From the NCBI GenBank assembly GCA_042090785.1, contig JBELIP010000019.1, forward strand, positions 1-36,852: a stretch of 36,852 bases of DNA. The letters run 5' to 3'. Origin of the DNA: UBA7434 sp042090785. Lineage in GTDB: Bacteria > Pseudomonadota > Gammaproteobacteria > Pseudomonadales > UBA7434. Positions within the stretch are counted from its first letter, which is position 1; each line of letters starts with the position of its first letter. Below the pieces are notes generated by a model that was given only the letters and a program-made list of their open reading frames with translations, had not been told where the DNA came from and made no database searches. Positions 8,146 to 16,739 of this stretch are shown here, one piece after another. The position numbers and the translations under genes are program-made.

Positions 8146-9008
8146 ACAGACCCTTACTTTTTACTGACCTTGATGGCTCATTATTGGATCACGATACTTA
8201 TTCGCATGCAGCGGCCAGCCCAACATTGGCAGTATTAAAATCGTTGGCCGTACCCGTTATTCCTACTACCAGTAAAACCTTGGCCGAACTCTTACCCATT
8301 CGTGCTGCACTTAATAATACGGATCCGTTTATTGTTGAAAACGGCGCGGCTATTTATATTCCTGTTGGCTATTTTGCAAAGCAACCGGATAACACCACGC
8401 TATGCGTAAAAGAAGGATACGAATTCTGGGAATATAGCCAAGCACCTACGCGCAATTATTGGCAGCAATTACTAAACAAGCTCAGCGAGCAATTTAACAA
8501 TAAGTTTTCTGGAAAATACATTGATTTTCAACACCTAGGCACGCAAGGGATTGCAGATTTAACAGGCTTGTCATTAACCCAAGCTGCACTTGCCAACCAG
8601 CGGGGCTTTAGTGAGCCCATACACTGGCTAGGCAATAATGTTGAGAAAAAAAAATTTATAGCCGCATTAGAAAGCATAGGCGCACATATTGTTGAAGGCG
8701 GACGTTTTTTACACCTAATTGATCGCCATGCCTGTAAAGGCGCAGCCATGCAAAGACTGACTGCCAGCTTTAAAGAAAACGGCAAACATAATCAGTATAT
8801 TTGCATTGCCGCCGGCGATAGCCATAACGATATTTCTATGCTGGAAGCTGCCGATATTGCTGCGCTAATTCGATCACCGGTGCACGCAACACCCAGAGTC
8901 AATCGCAACGAAAAAACGTACTTAAGCACACACTTTGGGCCTGAAGGCTGGAACGAAGTCATTAGCAAAATATTAGCAAACGAAATGTCGAGCAACAAAA
9001 ATATATAA
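8142..9008 (+). CDS. gpgP: Glucosyl-3-phosphoglycerate phosphatase (HAD, MPGP-like)
   Basis: This 288-residue haloacid-dehalogenase-type phosphatase belongs to the mannosyl-3-phosphoglycerate phosphatase branch. Motif I is DLDGSLLD (Asp9 nucleophile, Asp11), motif II is the Thr-Thr-Ser around 42-44, motif III is Lys199, and motif IV is GDSHND (Asp226, Asp230). It should remove phosphate from glucosyl-3-phosphoglycerate to give glucosylglycerate. Placement between the kinase (4-bp overlap) and the GT81 synthase (33-bp gap) supports the glucosyl rather than the mannosyl substrate. Mannosyl-3-phosphoglycerate activity as well is possible in this family. Confidence 0.82.
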   Translation: MNRPLLFTDLDGSLLDHDTYSHAAASPTLAVLKSLAVPVIPTTSKTLAELLPIRAALNNTDPFIVENGAAIYIPVGYFAKQPDNTTLCVKEGYEFWEYSQAPTRNYWQQLLNKLSEQFNNKFSGKYIDFQHLGTQGIADLTGLSLTQAALANQRGFSEPIHWLGNNVEKKKFIAALESIGAHIVEGGRFLHLIDRHACKGAAMQRLTASFKENGKHNQYICIAAGDSHNDISMLEAADIAALIRSPVHATPRVNRNEKTYLSTHFGPEGWNEVISKILANEMSSNKNI

Positions 9009-9041
9009 CTTATAAACAAAAAAGATAATAGGACAAAGAGC

Positions 9042-10262
9042 ATGGCTGATTTTTATCAAAACGGTATCATTACAACACTGCATAATTTATCTAACCGCTC
9101 CATTGATGAGTTAGAAAAAGAATTGTCGACTTTTCGTGACGAGCGACCAATGGCAGTAATTTTGCCATCGCTTTTTTCAGAATTAGAAGGTCCAGCACTT
9201 AGTAGTATTATTGAAGAGTTAAAAAGCGCACCCTACCTCGATGAAATTATTATTGGCCTAGACCGTGCTAACGAAGAACAATTTCGCTACGCACTCAAAT
9301 TTTTCTCTAAACTGCCTCAAAAGTTTCGCGTATTGTGGAATGACGGCCCTGCCATGCAAGCTATCCATAAGAAGCTTGAAACCAGTGGTTTAGCACCTAG
9401 ACAAGCCGGCAAAGGACGAAACGTCTGGTACTGCATGGGCTATGTTTTAGCGGCGACAAAAGCCGAAGCCGTTGCCTTGCATGACTGCGACATCACCACG
9501 TATAAACGCGACATGTTAGCGCGACTTATTTATCCGGTTGCTAACCCTAAATTTAATTATGAATTCTGCAAAGGTTTCTATGCACGAGTCGCTAACGGAC
9601 AATTTAATGGGCGAGTAAGCCGCTTACTCGTTAGCCCTCTACTAAACGCCTTGAAAAAGATTTGCGGCGAACGCGAGTATTTACAATACATGGATAGCTT
9701 CCGCTATTCGCTAGCTGGCGAATTTTCTTTTCGTCGCGATGTACTCAACGATATTCGCATCCCAAGCGACTGGGGCTTAGAGATTGGCGTGCTATCAGAA
9801 ATGCATCGCAACTACTCGCTTAACCGACTATGCCAAGTTGATATTGCCGATACTTATGATCACAAACATCAAGACTTATCATCTAATGATGACCAAGGTG
9901 GCTTATCAAAAATGTCTATTGATATTTCAAAAGCCTTATTTAGAAAACTCGCAACACAAGGCGTGACTTTTAATGCCGAATCATTCCGTACATTAAAAGC
10001 CACCTATTTCCGTATGGCTTTAGATTATGTTGACGCTTACCACAACGATGCGGCCATGAATAATTTATCGTATGATATTCATAAAGAAGAACAAGCGGTA
10101 GAACTGTTTGCAGAAAATATAATGAAAGCCGGCGAAGCTTATTTAGACAAACCCATGGAAACACCTTTTATTCCATGCTGGAACCGAGTACGCAGTGCCT
10201 TTCCAGATATTTTTACCGAAATCGCCGAAGCCGTTGAAAGCGATCGCATTAAATACAGCTAA
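9042..10262 (+). CDS. gpgS: Glucosyl-3-phosphoglycerate synthase (GT81)
   Basis: This 406-residue cytosolic GT-A glycosyltransferase resembles GpgS. It carries the sugar-nucleotide metal motif HDCDITTY (Asp148-Cys-Asp150), the acceptor-region RVSRLLVSPL (191-200), DWGLEIG (243-249) and the downstream His274/His276. It transfers glucose from an NDP-glucose to 3-phosphoglycerate, the first step of glucosylglycerate synthesis. Length fits the family (about 390-410). The ATG is preceded by AGGACAAAGAG. The order kinase-phosphatase-synthase-phosphorylase shows that synthesis and recycling are expressed together. Confidence 0.88.
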   Translation: MADFYQNGIITTLHNLSNRSIDELEKELSTFRDERPMAVILPSLFSELEGPALSSIIEELKSAPYLDEIIIGLDRANEEQFRYALKFFSKLPQKFRVLWNDGPAMQAIHKKLETSGLAPRQAGKGRNVWYCMGYVLAATKAEAVALHDCDITTYKRDMLARLIYPVANPKFNYEFCKGFYARVANGQFNGRVSRLLVSPLLNALKKICGEREYLQYMDSFRYSLAGEFSFRRDVLNDIRIPSDWGLEIGVLSEMHRNYSLNRLCQVDIADTYDHKHQDLSSNDDQGGLSKMSIDISKALFRKLATQGVTFNAESFRTLKATYFRMALDYVDAYHNDAAMNNLSYDIHKEEQAVELFAENIMKAGEAYLDKPMETPFIPCWNRVRSAFPDIFTEIAEAVESDRIKYS

Positions 10263-10324
10263 AACATAGAAATAATTTTTTCTTAAAAAACATTGTTATA
10301 TAACACCATTACAAAGACGCCATT

Positions 10325-12142
10325 ATGAATAACGATTTAGGTCAGCGGATATATAATCACTTAGAAGTTATCTACGACAGTGTTTACGACACCTCACATA
10401 AAAACGCTGATGATATAGACCGCAATAGCATTTATGAAACACCTAAAATTGCTATTGATATCACAGCTGTAATGGCGCAAATATTAGAGGCTATGCGCCT
10501 AAAACCACAAACAGAAGCGCCGCCATCGCATCAAAACCAATGGTCTGAGCGTGACATCATATTAATCAGTTATGGCGATAGCATTATTGACTCGTCATCA
10601 GAATTTGCTGAAAAACCACTAGAAACACTCAAGCACTTTATTGACAACCATACCGACGGCACCATTAACAGCCTGCATATTTTGCCGTTTTTCCCATTCA
10701 GCTCAGATGATGGTTTTTCTGTTATTGATTTTATGCAAGTCAATTCAAGTCTAGGCGACTGGCAAGACATCACCACCATCGCTTCTGAATATCGTTTAAT
10801 GGCCGACCTAGTTATTAACCATTGCTCACAAGAAAGCGTCTGGTTTAAAAACTTTATTGCCGACCAATCGCCAGGCAAAAATTATTTTTATACCGAAGAC
10901 CCCGAGCAAGATACCTCTCGCGTAGTAAGACCAAGAACCAACCCCTTACTACAAGCCGTAAAAACTAACAATGGCGTAGAACATGTTTGGTGTACCTTTA
11001 GTCATGACCAAGTCGATTTAGATTTTCGCAACCCGCAAGTGCTTATTGAGTTTATAAAAATTGTTAGGTACTACCTCGATAAAGGCGTGCGTATTTTTCG
11101 TCTTGATGCCGTTGCTTTTGTGTGGAAGCAAGCAGGCACCAGCTGTATTAACCTAAAAGAAACACACGAAATTGTTAGGTTACTAAGGCTGCTAATTGAA
11201 CATGCACAAAATGACGCCATTATTATTACCGAAACCAATATACCGAATAGAGAAAACCTTGAATACTTTGGCAATGCCAACGAAGCCCACTGCATTTATA
11301 ATTTTTCATTGCCGCCACTGTTAGTGCACACGCTCATTTCAGGCAATAGCTATTATTTAAAACAGTGGATGATGAGTATGCCGCCAGCCCAAAACGGCAC
11401 CACTTATTTTAATTTTATTGCTTCGCACGATGGCATTGGTTTACGACCCACAGAGGGACTGCTGTCAGAACGAGAAATCGATAACCTCTCAGCGATTATG
11501 GAAAACTTCGGTGGCCGAATTTCTTATAGAGAATTAGCCGGAGGCAAAACCAAACCCTATGAAATTAACATTTCATTGTTTGACGCACTGCAAGGCACCC
11601 ATGCCGGTCCCGACAAATACAACATCGAACGCTTTATTTGCGCCCATGCCATTATGTTGGCACTCGAAGGTATTCCAGGTATTTATATTCATAGTTTAAT
11701 GGGCACCCGCAACGACTACGAAAAATGCGATGCCACTGGCCATAATCGTGCCATTAACCGTCACCGCTGGGACTATGAACAACTGCAAGAAAAATTAGCC
11801 GACCCCGAGCATCAACATGCTCAGGTATTTGCTCAAATAAAAGCATTACTTAGCATTAGAATTAAACAGCCAGCATTTCATCCCAATGCCACACAATTCA
11901 CCTTACATCTAGGTGATGCCATTTTTGGCTTTTGGCGCCAAAGCCACGACCGCCAGCAAAGTATTTTTTGCATAGCCAATATCGATAAAGCACCTTGCAG
12001 TCTGCCACTCTCAAACGTCAACCTTATTGGCACTGACGACTGGGTCGACTTAATCAGCGGCAAGCGTTACGCCGATTACAATGACACCATTGAGCTAGCC
12101 CCCTATCAAACCGTATGGATCACCAATCGCCCTACCGATTAA
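10325..12142 (+). CDS. GH13_18 glycoside phosphorylase, likely glucosylglycerate phosphorylase
   Basis: This 605-residue sucrose-phosphorylase-like GH13 enzyme has the catalytic regions DLVINHCS (161-168), IFRLDAVAF with nucleophile Asp261, IITETN with acid/base Glu303, and FIASHDGIGLRP with the stabilising His368-Asp369. Classical sucrose phosphorylases are about 490-505 residues; the roughly 70-residue N-terminal extension and the GIGLRPTEG loop resemble glucosylglycerate phosphorylases such as YcjM. It would cleave glucosylglycerate with phosphate to glucose-1-phosphate and D-glycerate, the latter being the substrate of the kinase at 7147. Glucosylglycerol phosphorylase or sucrose phosphorylase activity is the main alternative. 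It lies 62 bp after gpgS, with no terminator between them. Confidence 0.82.
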   Translation: MNNDLGQRIYNHLEVIYDSVYDTSHKNADDIDRNSIYETPKIAIDITAVMAQILEAMRLKPQTEAPPSHQNQWSERDIILISYGDSIIDSSSEFAEKPLETLKHFIDNHTDGTINSLHILPFFPFSSDDGFSVIDFMQVNSSLGDWQDITTIASEYRLMADLVINHCSQESVWFKNFIADQSPGKNYFYTEDPEQDTSRVVRPRTNPLLQAVKTNNGVEHVWCTFSHDQVDLDFRNPQVLIEFIKIVRYYLDKGVRIFRLDAVAFVWKQAGTSCINLKETHEIVRLLRLLIEHAQNDAIIITETNIPNRENLEYFGNANEAHCIYNFSLPPLLVHTLISGNSYYLKQWMMSMPPAQNGTTYFNFIASHDGIGLRPTEGLLSEREIDNLSAIMENFGGRISYRELAGGKTKPYEINISLFDALQGTHAGPDKYNIERFICAHAIMLALEGIPGIYIHSLMGTRNDYEKCDATGHNRAINRHRWDYEQLQEKLADPEHQHAQVFAQIKALLSIRIKQPAFHPNATQFTLHLGDAIFGFWRQSHDRQQSIFCIANIDKAPCSLPLSNVNLIGTDDWVDLISGKRYADYNDTIELAPYQTVWITNRPTD

Positions 12143-12272
12143 CCAGCAACCACTCCGGATCATTGATTAATCACCGAGACAATGCTGGCTCCAAAGGCGT
12201 GGTTCGGGGTATGCTTGCGGGCTGAAATACCGCGTGGCGGCCCAACAATTTGAAGGCAAAAGACCCCCAATA
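12143..12272 (+). promoter_or_regulatory. GC-rich leader before leuS
   Basis: The last ~90 bases before leuS are clearly richer in G+C than other gaps in the window. They contain nested stems: CCGC-GTG-GCGG inside GGG...CCC at roughly 12219-12244. No T-run follows, and no T-box consensus is present. A structured 5' leader for leuS is plausible but unproven. Confidence 0.3.
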
Positions 12273-14915
12273 ATGGAACAGCAAGTAAACGATCAAAACG
12301 CATACGACCCACAGGCCATAGAATCCGAGGCGCAAAGCTATTGGCAGCAGCAAGCTAGCTTTCTTGCCACCGAAGACCCCGAACGCGAAAAATTCTACTG
12401 CCTAGCCATGTTCCCCTACCCCAGCGGCAAGCTGCATATGGGTCATGTGCGCAACTACACCATTACCGACGTCATTGCCCGTTACCAACGCATGCTGGGC
12501 AAAAACGTATTACACCCCATGGGTTGGGATGCCTTTGGCCTACCAGCCGAAAACGCCGCCATTCAAAACAACACCGCACCGGCTAAGTGGACTTACCAAA
12601 ACATTGCCTACATGAAGCAACAACTTCAATCCTTAGGCTTTAGTTTTGACTGGTCACGCGAATTCGCCACCTGCCAGCCCGACTATTATCGCTGGGAGCA
12701 ATGGTTTTTTACCCGCCTGTATGAAAAAGGCATGGTCTACAAAAAAATGGCCACAGTAAACTGGGACCCAGTGGACTGCACCGTACTTGCCAACGAACAA
12801 GTCATTGACGGTCGCGGCTGGCGTTCGGGTGCATTAGTCGAGCGCAAAGAAATTCCGCAATGGTTTATTCGCATTACCGATTATGCCGAAGAACTGCTCG
12901 AAAGCTTAGACGAACTCACAGAGTGGCCCGAACAAGTTAAAACCATGCAAAAAAACTGGATAGGCAAAAGTCGCGGTGCCGATATCAAGTTTGATTTATC
13001 AACCCCCATAGCGGGTCATGAACAACTACCGGTTTACACCACCCGCCCCGACACCTTAATGGGCGCTACCTACGTTAGCCTTGCCGCCGAGCACCCGATT
13101 GCATTACATCTTGCCGAAACTAACGAAACCTTGGCCAGCTTTATCGCGCAATGCAAAGCGCAATCGGTTGCCGAAGCCGACATGGCCACCATGGAAAAGA
13201 AAGGCATTGATACTGGCCTAACGGTTATACATCCTTTATCTGGCGCAACTATCCCAGTATGGATAGCTAACTACGTATTAATGGATTATGGCTCTGGTGC
13301 CGTAATGGCCGTACCTGCTCACGATGAACGCGACTTCGCCTTTGCCAATCTTTATCAATTACCCATACAACAAGTCATTGAGTCGAAACGTGCTGACGAT
13401 AATGCGTTTAAAAGCACCGAGTGGCAAGAATGGTACGCCCGTAAAGAAGACACACTCACCATTAACTCTAGCGAGTTTAATGGCCTAGACTTTAACGCAG
13501 CCTTTAATGCTATCAGCGAAAAGTTAACCGCATTAAATAAAGGCAATAGCAAAACCAATTACCGTCTGCGCGACTGGGGTGTATCACGCCAACGCTATTG
13601 GGGCTCACCCATCCCCATGCTTAGCCTACCCGAAGGCGGTGAAATTCCCGTACCTGCCGATCGCTTGCCTGTCTTGCTACCCGAAGACGTAGTCATGGAT
13701 GGCGTACGCTCACCCATTAAAGCCGATCCCGAATGGTGTGAAACCACATTAGACGGCAAAGCCGTAACGCACGAAACCGACACCTTTGATACCTTTATGG
13801 AATCAAGCTGGTACTACGCGCGCTTTACTTGTCCCGATTATAACGAAGCCATTTTAGATAGTGAACGCGCCAACTACTGGCTGCCGGTCGACCAATATGT
13901 TGGCGGCATAGAGCACGCCATATTGCATTTGTTATACGCCCGCTTTTATCACAAGCTATTACGTGACGACGGTTTTGTAAAATCTAACGAACCCTTTAAG
14001 CGCCTGTTATGCCAAGGCATGGTGTTAGCCGAATCGTTTTACAGCAACAAAGAAGACGGCGGAAAAATTTGGTACAACCCTGAAGACATTAACTTTGAAC
14101 GCAATGACAAAGGTAAAGTCATTGCAGCGGTTGATCGCAACAGTGGCCAAGCCGTTGAAATTGGCGGCATGACCAAAATGTCAAAATCAAAAAACAACGG
14201 TATAGACCCACAAACCGCCATCGAAAAATTTGGCGCCGATACCGTTCGCGTATTTACCATGTTTGCCGCACCGCCAGAGCAAACGCTAGAATGGAATGAT
14301 GACGGTGTTGCCGGTGCACAACGATTCTTAAGACGACTATGGACCTACTGCCAGGATCAAAAAACATTAATCACAACTGGCAAAGCTCAGTTAAATAGCG
14401 ATTGGTTAATTAGCGGTGTTGAACTTGACGAAGCCAGCCAAGACGCTAGACACAGCATTCACACTACACTAGAAAAAGCCTTAGTTGATTTTGATAAAAA
14501 CCAATTCAACACCGTTATTGCTGCATGCATGACCATACTGAACCACTTACCCTCTGCGGACAAACCAGCAGCAGCACCAGTAGCAGCCGAAGGCACAAGT
14601 ATTTTATTACGCCTTCTTTCACCTATTGCTCCACATATTTGCCATAGTTTATGGCACGATTTAGCTGACCAAGATATTTTATCGGCGCCATGGCCAAAAG
14701 TAGATAGCAGTGCATTAACACTATCCTCTATTGAGTTAGTTGTACAAGTTAACGGTAAAGTACGCGCAAAACTAAAAATGCCGGCCGACACCGACAAGGC
14801 AACGCTAGAAGCTACTGCCTTAGCCAACGAGAACGTCCAAAAGTTTACGGAAGATAAAACAGTAAGAAAAGTGATTGTGATACCCGGGAAACTCATCAAT
14901 ATTGTTGCAAATTGA
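12273..14915 (+). CDS. leuS: Leucyl-tRNA synthetase
   Basis: This class I aminoacyl-tRNA synthetase charges tRNA-Leu in the cytosol. It has the HIGH-type motif HMGH at residues 55-58 within PYPSGKLHMGHVRNYT, a CP1 editing domain with VYTTRPDTLMGATY, the KMSKS motif at 635-639 and a C-terminal anticodon/VQVNGKVRAK region. With the ATG at 12273 the protein is 880 residues, close to E. coli LeuRS (860). The frame stays open to an ATG at 12234, but the N-terminus MEQQVNDQNAYDPQAIE aligns better with the family. lptE follows after 24 bp, as in other gammaproteobacteria. Confidence 0.97.
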   Translation: MEQQVNDQNAYDPQAIESEAQSYWQQQASFLATEDPEREKFYCLAMFPYPSGKLHMGHVRNYTITDVIARYQRMLGKNVLHPMGWDAFGLPAENAAIQNNTAPAKWTYQNIAYMKQQLQSLGFSFDWSREFATCQPDYYRWEQWFFTRLYEKGMVYKKMATVNWDPVDCTVLANEQVIDGRGWRSGALVERKEIPQWFIRITDYAEELLESLDELTEWPEQVKTMQKNWIGKSRGADIKFDLSTPIAGHEQLPVYTTRPDTLMGATYVSLAAEHPIALHLAETNETLASFIAQCKAQSVAEADMATMEKKGIDTGLTVIHPLSGATIPVWIANYVLMDYGSGAVMAVPAHDERDFAFANLYQLPIQQVIESKRADDNAFKSTEWQEWYARKEDTLTINSSEFNGLDFNAAFNAISEKLTALNKGNSKTNYRLRDWGVSRQRYWGSPIPMLSLPEGGEIPVPADRLPVLLPEDVVMDGVRSPIKADPEWCETTLDGKAVTHETDTFDTFMESSWYYARFTCPDYNEAILDSERANYWLPVDQYVGGIEHAILHLLYARFYHKLLRDDGFVKSNEPFKRLLCQGMVLAESFYSNKEDGGKIWYNPEDINFERNDKGKVIAAVDRNSGQAVEIGGMTKMSKSKNNGIDPQTAIEKFGADTVRVFTMFAAPPEQTLEWNDDGVAGAQRFLRRLWTYCQDQKTLITTGKAQLNSDWLISGVELDEASQDARHSIHTTLEKALVDFDKNQFNTVIAACMTILNHLPSADKPAAAPVAAEGTSILLRLLSPIAPHICHSLWHDLADQDILSAPWPKVDSSALTLSSIELVVQVNGKVRAKLKMPADTDKATLEATALANENVQKFTEDKTVRKVIVIPGKLINIVAN

Positions 14916-14939
14916 TATTTTCAATTAAAGGAAACCCAT

Positions 14940-15446
14940 GTGACTAGCTGGCTAAATATAAAAGCAACCATCATTGTAGTTATAGCGCTGCTATTATCAG
15001 CATGCGGCTATCAACTACAAAAGCCGCTAGTTGTTGAAGAGAACACACAGCCTGTATATGTTGAAGGGGACCGACTTATTAGCCTAGCGTTAAAGCAACA
15101 ACTGCGTAGCAATGGCATTCAAATAGCAAAAACAACATCTGCCGCCAATAGTGTGATAACCGTTGCGCTTATTAATACCGATAACCGCAGTTATTCTGTT
15201 AGCGCCGATGCACGTGATGCCGAAATATTACGCAGCATGACAGCCTCTATAGAATGGCGTCATCGAACTGCCAAGAAAAATCGTAATGCGCAGCAGCTAT
15301 TAGAAAAAACATTCGTTAGCACTGAAGTCGTTCAAGTTAAAAACCCAGACAATGTAGCTGCCCAAAACAGCGAAAGCGAAATACTATTACGCGAGCTTCG
15401 CGAACGTTTAGCTGAAAAAATGATAAACTTAATTCGCTACCGTTAA
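14940..15446 (+). CDS. lptE: LPS-assembly lipoprotein LptE
   Basis: This 168-residue lipoprotein has a short signal peptide ending in the lipobox Leu-Leu-Ser-Ala-Cys, followed by GYQL, as in LptE (RlpB). LptE sits inside the LptD barrel and helps deliver lipopolysaccharide to the outer leaflet. The start is GTG with AAAGGAAA just upstream; an ATG two bases earlier is followed at once by TGA and cannot be used. The leuS-lptE-holA order is the conserved gammaproteobacterial arrangement. Sequence similarity is low, as usual for LptE, so the call rests on lipobox, size and position. Confidence 0.88.
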   Translation: MTSWLNIKATIIVVIALLLSACGYQLQKPLVVEENTQPVYVEGDRLISLALKQQLRSNGIQIAKTTSAANSVITVALINTDNRSYSVSADARDAEILRSMTASIEWRHRTAKKNRNAQQLLEKTFVSTEVVQVKNPDNVAAQNSESEILLRELRERLAEKMINLIRYR

Positions 15447-15469
15447 AGAAAAAAACTCAATAAAAAGCC

Positions 15470-16495
15470 ATGCAAATTTACGCCAACAAACTCGCAGCCA
15501 ACTTAAAGCAATCACTTGCACCTATTTACTTAGTAGCCGGTGACGACATTTTATTACAGAACGAAGCTTGTGATGAAATCCGAACCGCTTGCAACAAAAA
15601 AGGTTACAACGAACGCGAGCGGTTTAATTTTGAAGCCGGCTTTGATTGGCAGGCATGGAATGAAAGCTGCAATGCACTTTCACTGTTTGCTAGCCAACGT
15701 ATTATTGAGTTACGTTTACCAAGCAGTAAAATTGGTACGGCAGGCAGCGAAGCGATTAGTCGTTACTGCGAAAACCCCTCTCCTGACACCATTGTTTTAA
15801 TTATTGCTGCACGGATAGAAGGCAATCCAAAATGGGTAAAAGCCGCTTCGCAAACCGGCGTGTATGTACCCATTTACCCCTTAGACAACAATCAACTACC
15901 CAGCTGGCTAAAGCAACGCGCTAAGAAACATCATTTAACCTTAGCGCATGATGCAGCCGAATTATTAGCAGACCGCGTTGAAGGTAATTTAATGGCCGCG
16001 GCGCAAGAACTTGATAAGCTAGCGTTATTACTGCCAAAAAACAGTACTATTGAACGCTCAACTGTAGGCAAAGCTGTTGCCGATAGCGCAAGATTTTCGG
16101 CGTTTAACACTTTTGATCATGCAATTGATGGTGATGCAGTCAGTGCTTGTAGAGCACTGCGTCATTTACAAGAAGAAGGTAACGAGCCGGCGGCGATTAT
16201 TGCTGCACTAGCGCACCAGTTGCGTAATGTATCGCAATTAAAAGATTTTGAATCAAAAAATAAAATGGCGGATGGTATGCGTGTGTTGCGCATAAATCGT
16301 AAGCGACAATCGGCTATGACGGCGTTGGTATCTCGCACGTCGGCAAGCCAGTTTAATCATTTTATTCAGCTGGCGGCTGAGGCGGACACTTGTAGTAAGA
16401 GTGTTAATAAGGAAACGGCTTGGTTGTTAATTGAGATGGTGTTGTTGGGCTTGGCGGGGAAGACGCTTGGGACGCAGCGGTTTCATTTGGGGTAG
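15470..16495 (+). CDS. holA: DNA polymerase III delta subunit
   Basis: This 341-residue protein is the delta subunit of the clamp loader, which opens the beta clamp. The N-terminus LAPIYLVAGDDILLQNEACDEI, the following FNFEAGFDW, and the C-terminal helical domain (LAHQLRNVSQLKDF ... TAWLLIEMVLLGLAG) match HolA. It follows lptE after 23 bp and converges on tufA. Oddly, the last ~240 bp change composition: third codon positions become G/T-rich (for example TTG, GGG, GCG, AAG), whereas earlier codons on this strand favour A and C. Confidence 0.95.
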   Translation: MQIYANKLAANLKQSLAPIYLVAGDDILLQNEACDEIRTACNKKGYNERERFNFEAGFDWQAWNESCNALSLFASQRIIELRLPSSKIGTAGSEAISRYCENPSPDTIVLIIAARIEGNPKWVKAASQTGVYVPIYPLDNNQLPSWLKQRAKKHHLTLAHDAAELLADRVEGNLMAAAQELDKLALLLPKNSTIERSTVGKAVADSARFSAFNTFDHAIDGDAVSACRALRHLQEEGNEPAAIIAALAHQLRNVSQLKDFESKNKMADGMRVLRINRKRQSAMTALVSRTSASQFNHFIQLAAEADTCSKSVNKETAWLLIEMVLLGLAGKTLGTQRFHLG

Positions 16496-16522
16496 TTTTA
16501 GCTCATAGTCAAGTTCACAGTC

Positions 16523-16553
16523 AAAAAAAGGCCACCCTAAGGCAGCCTTTTTT
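16523..16553. terminator. Bidirectional terminator between holA and tufA
   Basis: A run of seven A, a GGC...GCC stem with inner CC-CTAA-GG, and a run of six T form a stem usable on both strands between converging genes. For tufA it lies beyond the displaced tuf end, so a tufA transcript must run through the 88-bp insert and the fragment before stopping here. Confidence 0.85.
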
Positions 16554-16594
16554 AACTCGACCTAGCAAACAAACACCCGATCTAAGTGTGCAGT

Positions 16595-16645
16595 AAAATC
16601 TTAATCTAAGATTTTCGCTACAACGCCCGCACCAACAGTACGACC
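16595..16645 (-). pseudogene. Displaced 3' end of tufA (51-bp direct repeat)
   Basis: These 51 bp are identical to 16734-16784. They encode Gly-Arg-Thr-Val-Gly-Ala-Gly-Val-Val-Ala-Lys-Ile-Leu-Asp, a TAA stop and the next six bases (GATTTT). The copy has no start and no connection to the rest of tuf, so it is a silent remnant. It lies next to the original tufA terminator, as expected if this was once the native end of the gene. Confidence 0.95.
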
Positions 16646-16733
16646 ACGTTATTCGGGCTACGCCCTCACCCACTTCCTTCGGTCGGGGCCGCCGAATAAA
16701 CACTCGGCGTTCAGGCGGCTTTGGTGTCTTTAC
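16646..16733 (-). mobile_element. 88-bp hairpin-rich insert between two tuf 3' ends (copy 1)
   Basis: An identical 88-bp sequence occurs at 36710-36797 in the same position relative to tuf. It is GC-rich and full of inverted repeats: TTATTCGG/CCGAATAA (16649-16656/16692-16699), GGGC-TAC-GCCC (16655-16665), CGCCGA/TCGGCG (16690-16695/16704-16709) and the competing GCCGCC/GGCGGC (16688-16693/16714-16719). It codes for nothing credible. It resembles a REP/MITE-like palindromic unit, but how it moves is unknown. Confidence 0.6.
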
Positions 16734-16739
16734 AAAATC

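Noticed and set aside
12143..12272. T-box riboswitch before leuS
   Set aside because: The GC-rich leader contains a CCGCG string, but the T-box consensus, a specifier loop and a terminator are missing, and T-boxes are rare outside Firmicutes.
14459..14899. Minus-strand 146-codon frame within leuS
   Set aside because: Antisense to the conserved C-terminal region of LeuRS; no independent support.
16521..16703. Minus-strand 60-codon frame across the tuf insert, the displaced end and the terminator
   Set aside because: It reads the 88-bp palindromic insert and a displaced tuf end in the wrong frame, so it is a by-product of the repeat.
16646..16733. Integron attC site or CRISPR-like unit as an explanation of the tuf insert
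   Set aside because: The ends do not give the paired GTTRRRY/RYYYAAC boxes expected of attC, and there is no repeat-spacer series; no CRISPR array is seen anywhere in the window.
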